Assembly (NCBI RefSeq): GCF_030646155.1
Contig: NZ_JAUTDN010000013.1
Coordinates: 1-64,000 of the forward strand
Direction of reading: 5' to 3'
From: Conexibacter sp. CPCC 205762
GTDB lineage: Bacteria > Actinomycetota > Thermoleophilia > Solirubrobacterales > Solirubrobacteraceae
Length of the DNA: 64,000 nt
The notes under the pieces were generated by a model that did not search any database, was not told the DNA's origin, and was given only the letters and a program-made list of their open reading frames with translations. Positions 63,399-64,000 of this stretch are shown in pieces; the first letter of the stretch is position 1, and each line of letters opens with the position of its first letter. A program made the position numbers and the translations under genes.

Positions 63399-64000
63399 CT
63401 AGGTGAAGTGGACCTTGCCGTTGGATCTGGCGCGCGTCTGCGCCTTTGAGACGAACTCGAGCCGCTTCATCGCGGCGCGGAAGAGGCGGGTGACGAGCCG
63501 CAGGCGGGCGTTCTCGGAGCGCAGGTCGAGCAGGCCCTGCTTCGCGTCGAGGCCGAAGTCGACTGTCGCCGCCATCGCGTAGGCGCCCATCGTCGCCAGC
63601 TCGGCCGGGTCGATCACCCTGTCGGTCGCGCTCTGCACCAGCTCCGCGTAGACCTCGCGCGCGACCTGCGCGGCGGCCTCGTCGGGCTCCTCGTCGCGGT
63701 CGGCGAGGAACTCGATCGTGCCGGCCGGGTACGGCAGCCGCTCCTCGCGCTCGAGGATCGAGAACGGCCGCGTGCCGCGTGCGATCAGGTTGATGCGGCC
63801 GTCGTCCATCCGCTCCAGCACCTCGCTGACCTCGACCGCGCAGCCGATCGGCCGCAGCCCGTCGTCGGAGAGCCAGACGATCCCGAACTCCTCCTCGCGC
63901 TCGATGCAGCGCGCCATCATCGTCTTGTAGCGCTCCTCGAAGATGTGCAGCGGCACGACCTCGTGCGGCAGCGCGACGATGCCGAGCGGGAAGAGCGGGA
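63399..64000 (-). CDS. LON substrate-binding domain protein (5' truncated by window)
   Basis: The frame is open to the window edge, so only the C-terminal 199 codons and a stop are visible. 'LFPLGIVALPHEVVPLHIFEERYK' and 'PIGCAVEVSEVLERMDDGRINLIARGTRPF' are the hallmark strands of the LON N-terminal (PUA-like) domain, followed by a helical bundle. No ATPase or protease part follows, so this is a stand-alone LON-domain protein as common in actinobacteria. Its role may be recognition of misfolded proteins. Only a few residues are missing at the N terminus. Confidence 0.9.
   Translation of the reverse strand, partial: PLFPLGIVALPHEVVPLHIFEERYKTMMARCIEREEEFGIVWLSDDGLRPIGCAVEVSEVLERMDDGRINLIARGTRPFSILEREERLPYPAGTIEFLADRDEEPDEAAAQVAREVYAELVQSATDRVIDPAELATMGAYAMAATVDFGLDAKQGLLDLRSENARLRLVTRLFRAAMKRLEFVSKAQTRARSNGKVHFT

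Noticed and set aside
63365..63400. Possible tRNA because of a GGTTCGAGC-like T-loop
   Set aside because: No matching acceptor, D or anticodon stems can be folded around it; it lies in the gap between two minus-strand genes.

Overview
The window is 64 kb of very GC-rich DNA with dense, short-spaced bacterial genes on both strands. The RpoD-type sigma factor, FtsZ, Rv1264/Rv2212-like adenylate cyclase, KorAB, EgtB/EgtD and paired ArsA-like ATPases all look actinobacterial. The secreted, cysteine-paired repeat proteins, the c-di-AMP riboswitches in front of wall hydrolases and the frequent AGA codons fit the Thermoleophilia, most likely Solirubrobacterales (Conexibacter-like). That placement is inference from protein character, not a database match. 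I found no tRNA, rRNA, CRISPR array, transposase or prophage.

Layout. 1-4.4 kb: end of an Ala/Pro-tailed gene, a cyclopropane-synthase-type methyltransferase, a short-chain dehydrogenase with two small unknown genes ahead of it, a histidine phosphatase and a secreted CAP-domain protein. 4.4-10 kb: LigD (PE-LIG-POL) behind a duplicated operator-like motif, a small unknown gene, a GAF-GGDEF-HD-GYP protein and a cold-shock protein. 10-15.4 kb: 2-oxoacid:ferredoxin oxidoreductase korA-korB, then an OmpR-type two-component system. 15.4-21.4 kb: three exported proteins (a small one, a beta-propeller and a Cys-repeat protein). 21.4-26 kb: rhodanese, sugar-lactone/alditol-type oxidase, PLP fold-III enzyme, and a c-di-AMP riboswitch driving an NlpC/P60 wall hydrolase. 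26-30 kb: acyl-CoA dehydrogenase, membrane metallopeptidase, thiolase and HSD10-like dehydrogenase, a beta-oxidation group. 30-39.7 kb: FUSC protein, egtD, egtB, 6-phosphogluconolactonase, RibD-C-type reductase, GlpX, a membrane protein and MoeA. 39.7-45.8 kb: degenerate GGDEF protein, RlpA-like protein with a second c-di-AMP riboswitch, the primary-type sigma factor, GST-like protein, AIM24 protein and HxlR regulator. 45.9-51.7 kb: unknown protein, PAS-GGDEF-EAL protein, adenylate cyclase, TRIC/UPF0126 protein and LysR regulator. 51.8-56.6 kb: exported propeller/collagen-like protein and a glycosyltransferase. 56.6-64 kb: two ArsA-like ATPases, ParA, an FtsZ with a long N-terminal extension, gamma-glutamyltransferase, a lipoprotein, a small acidic protein and a truncated LON-domain gene.

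How it works together. The strongest theme is wall remodelling and division under second-messenger control. Two wall-acting exoproteins (NlpC/P60 and RlpA-like) sit behind c-di-AMP riboswitches. The window also encodes two c-di-GMP proteins, a degenerate GGDEF protein and an adenylate cyclase. ParA and FtsZ are translationally overlapped and lie next to two ArsA/Get3-like ATPases. A second theme is transcript structure: about twenty genes have a TANNNT box 6-8 nt before the start codon, which implies widespread leaderless mRNAs and supports several start choices, including a tiny leader ORF ahead of the sigma factor gene.
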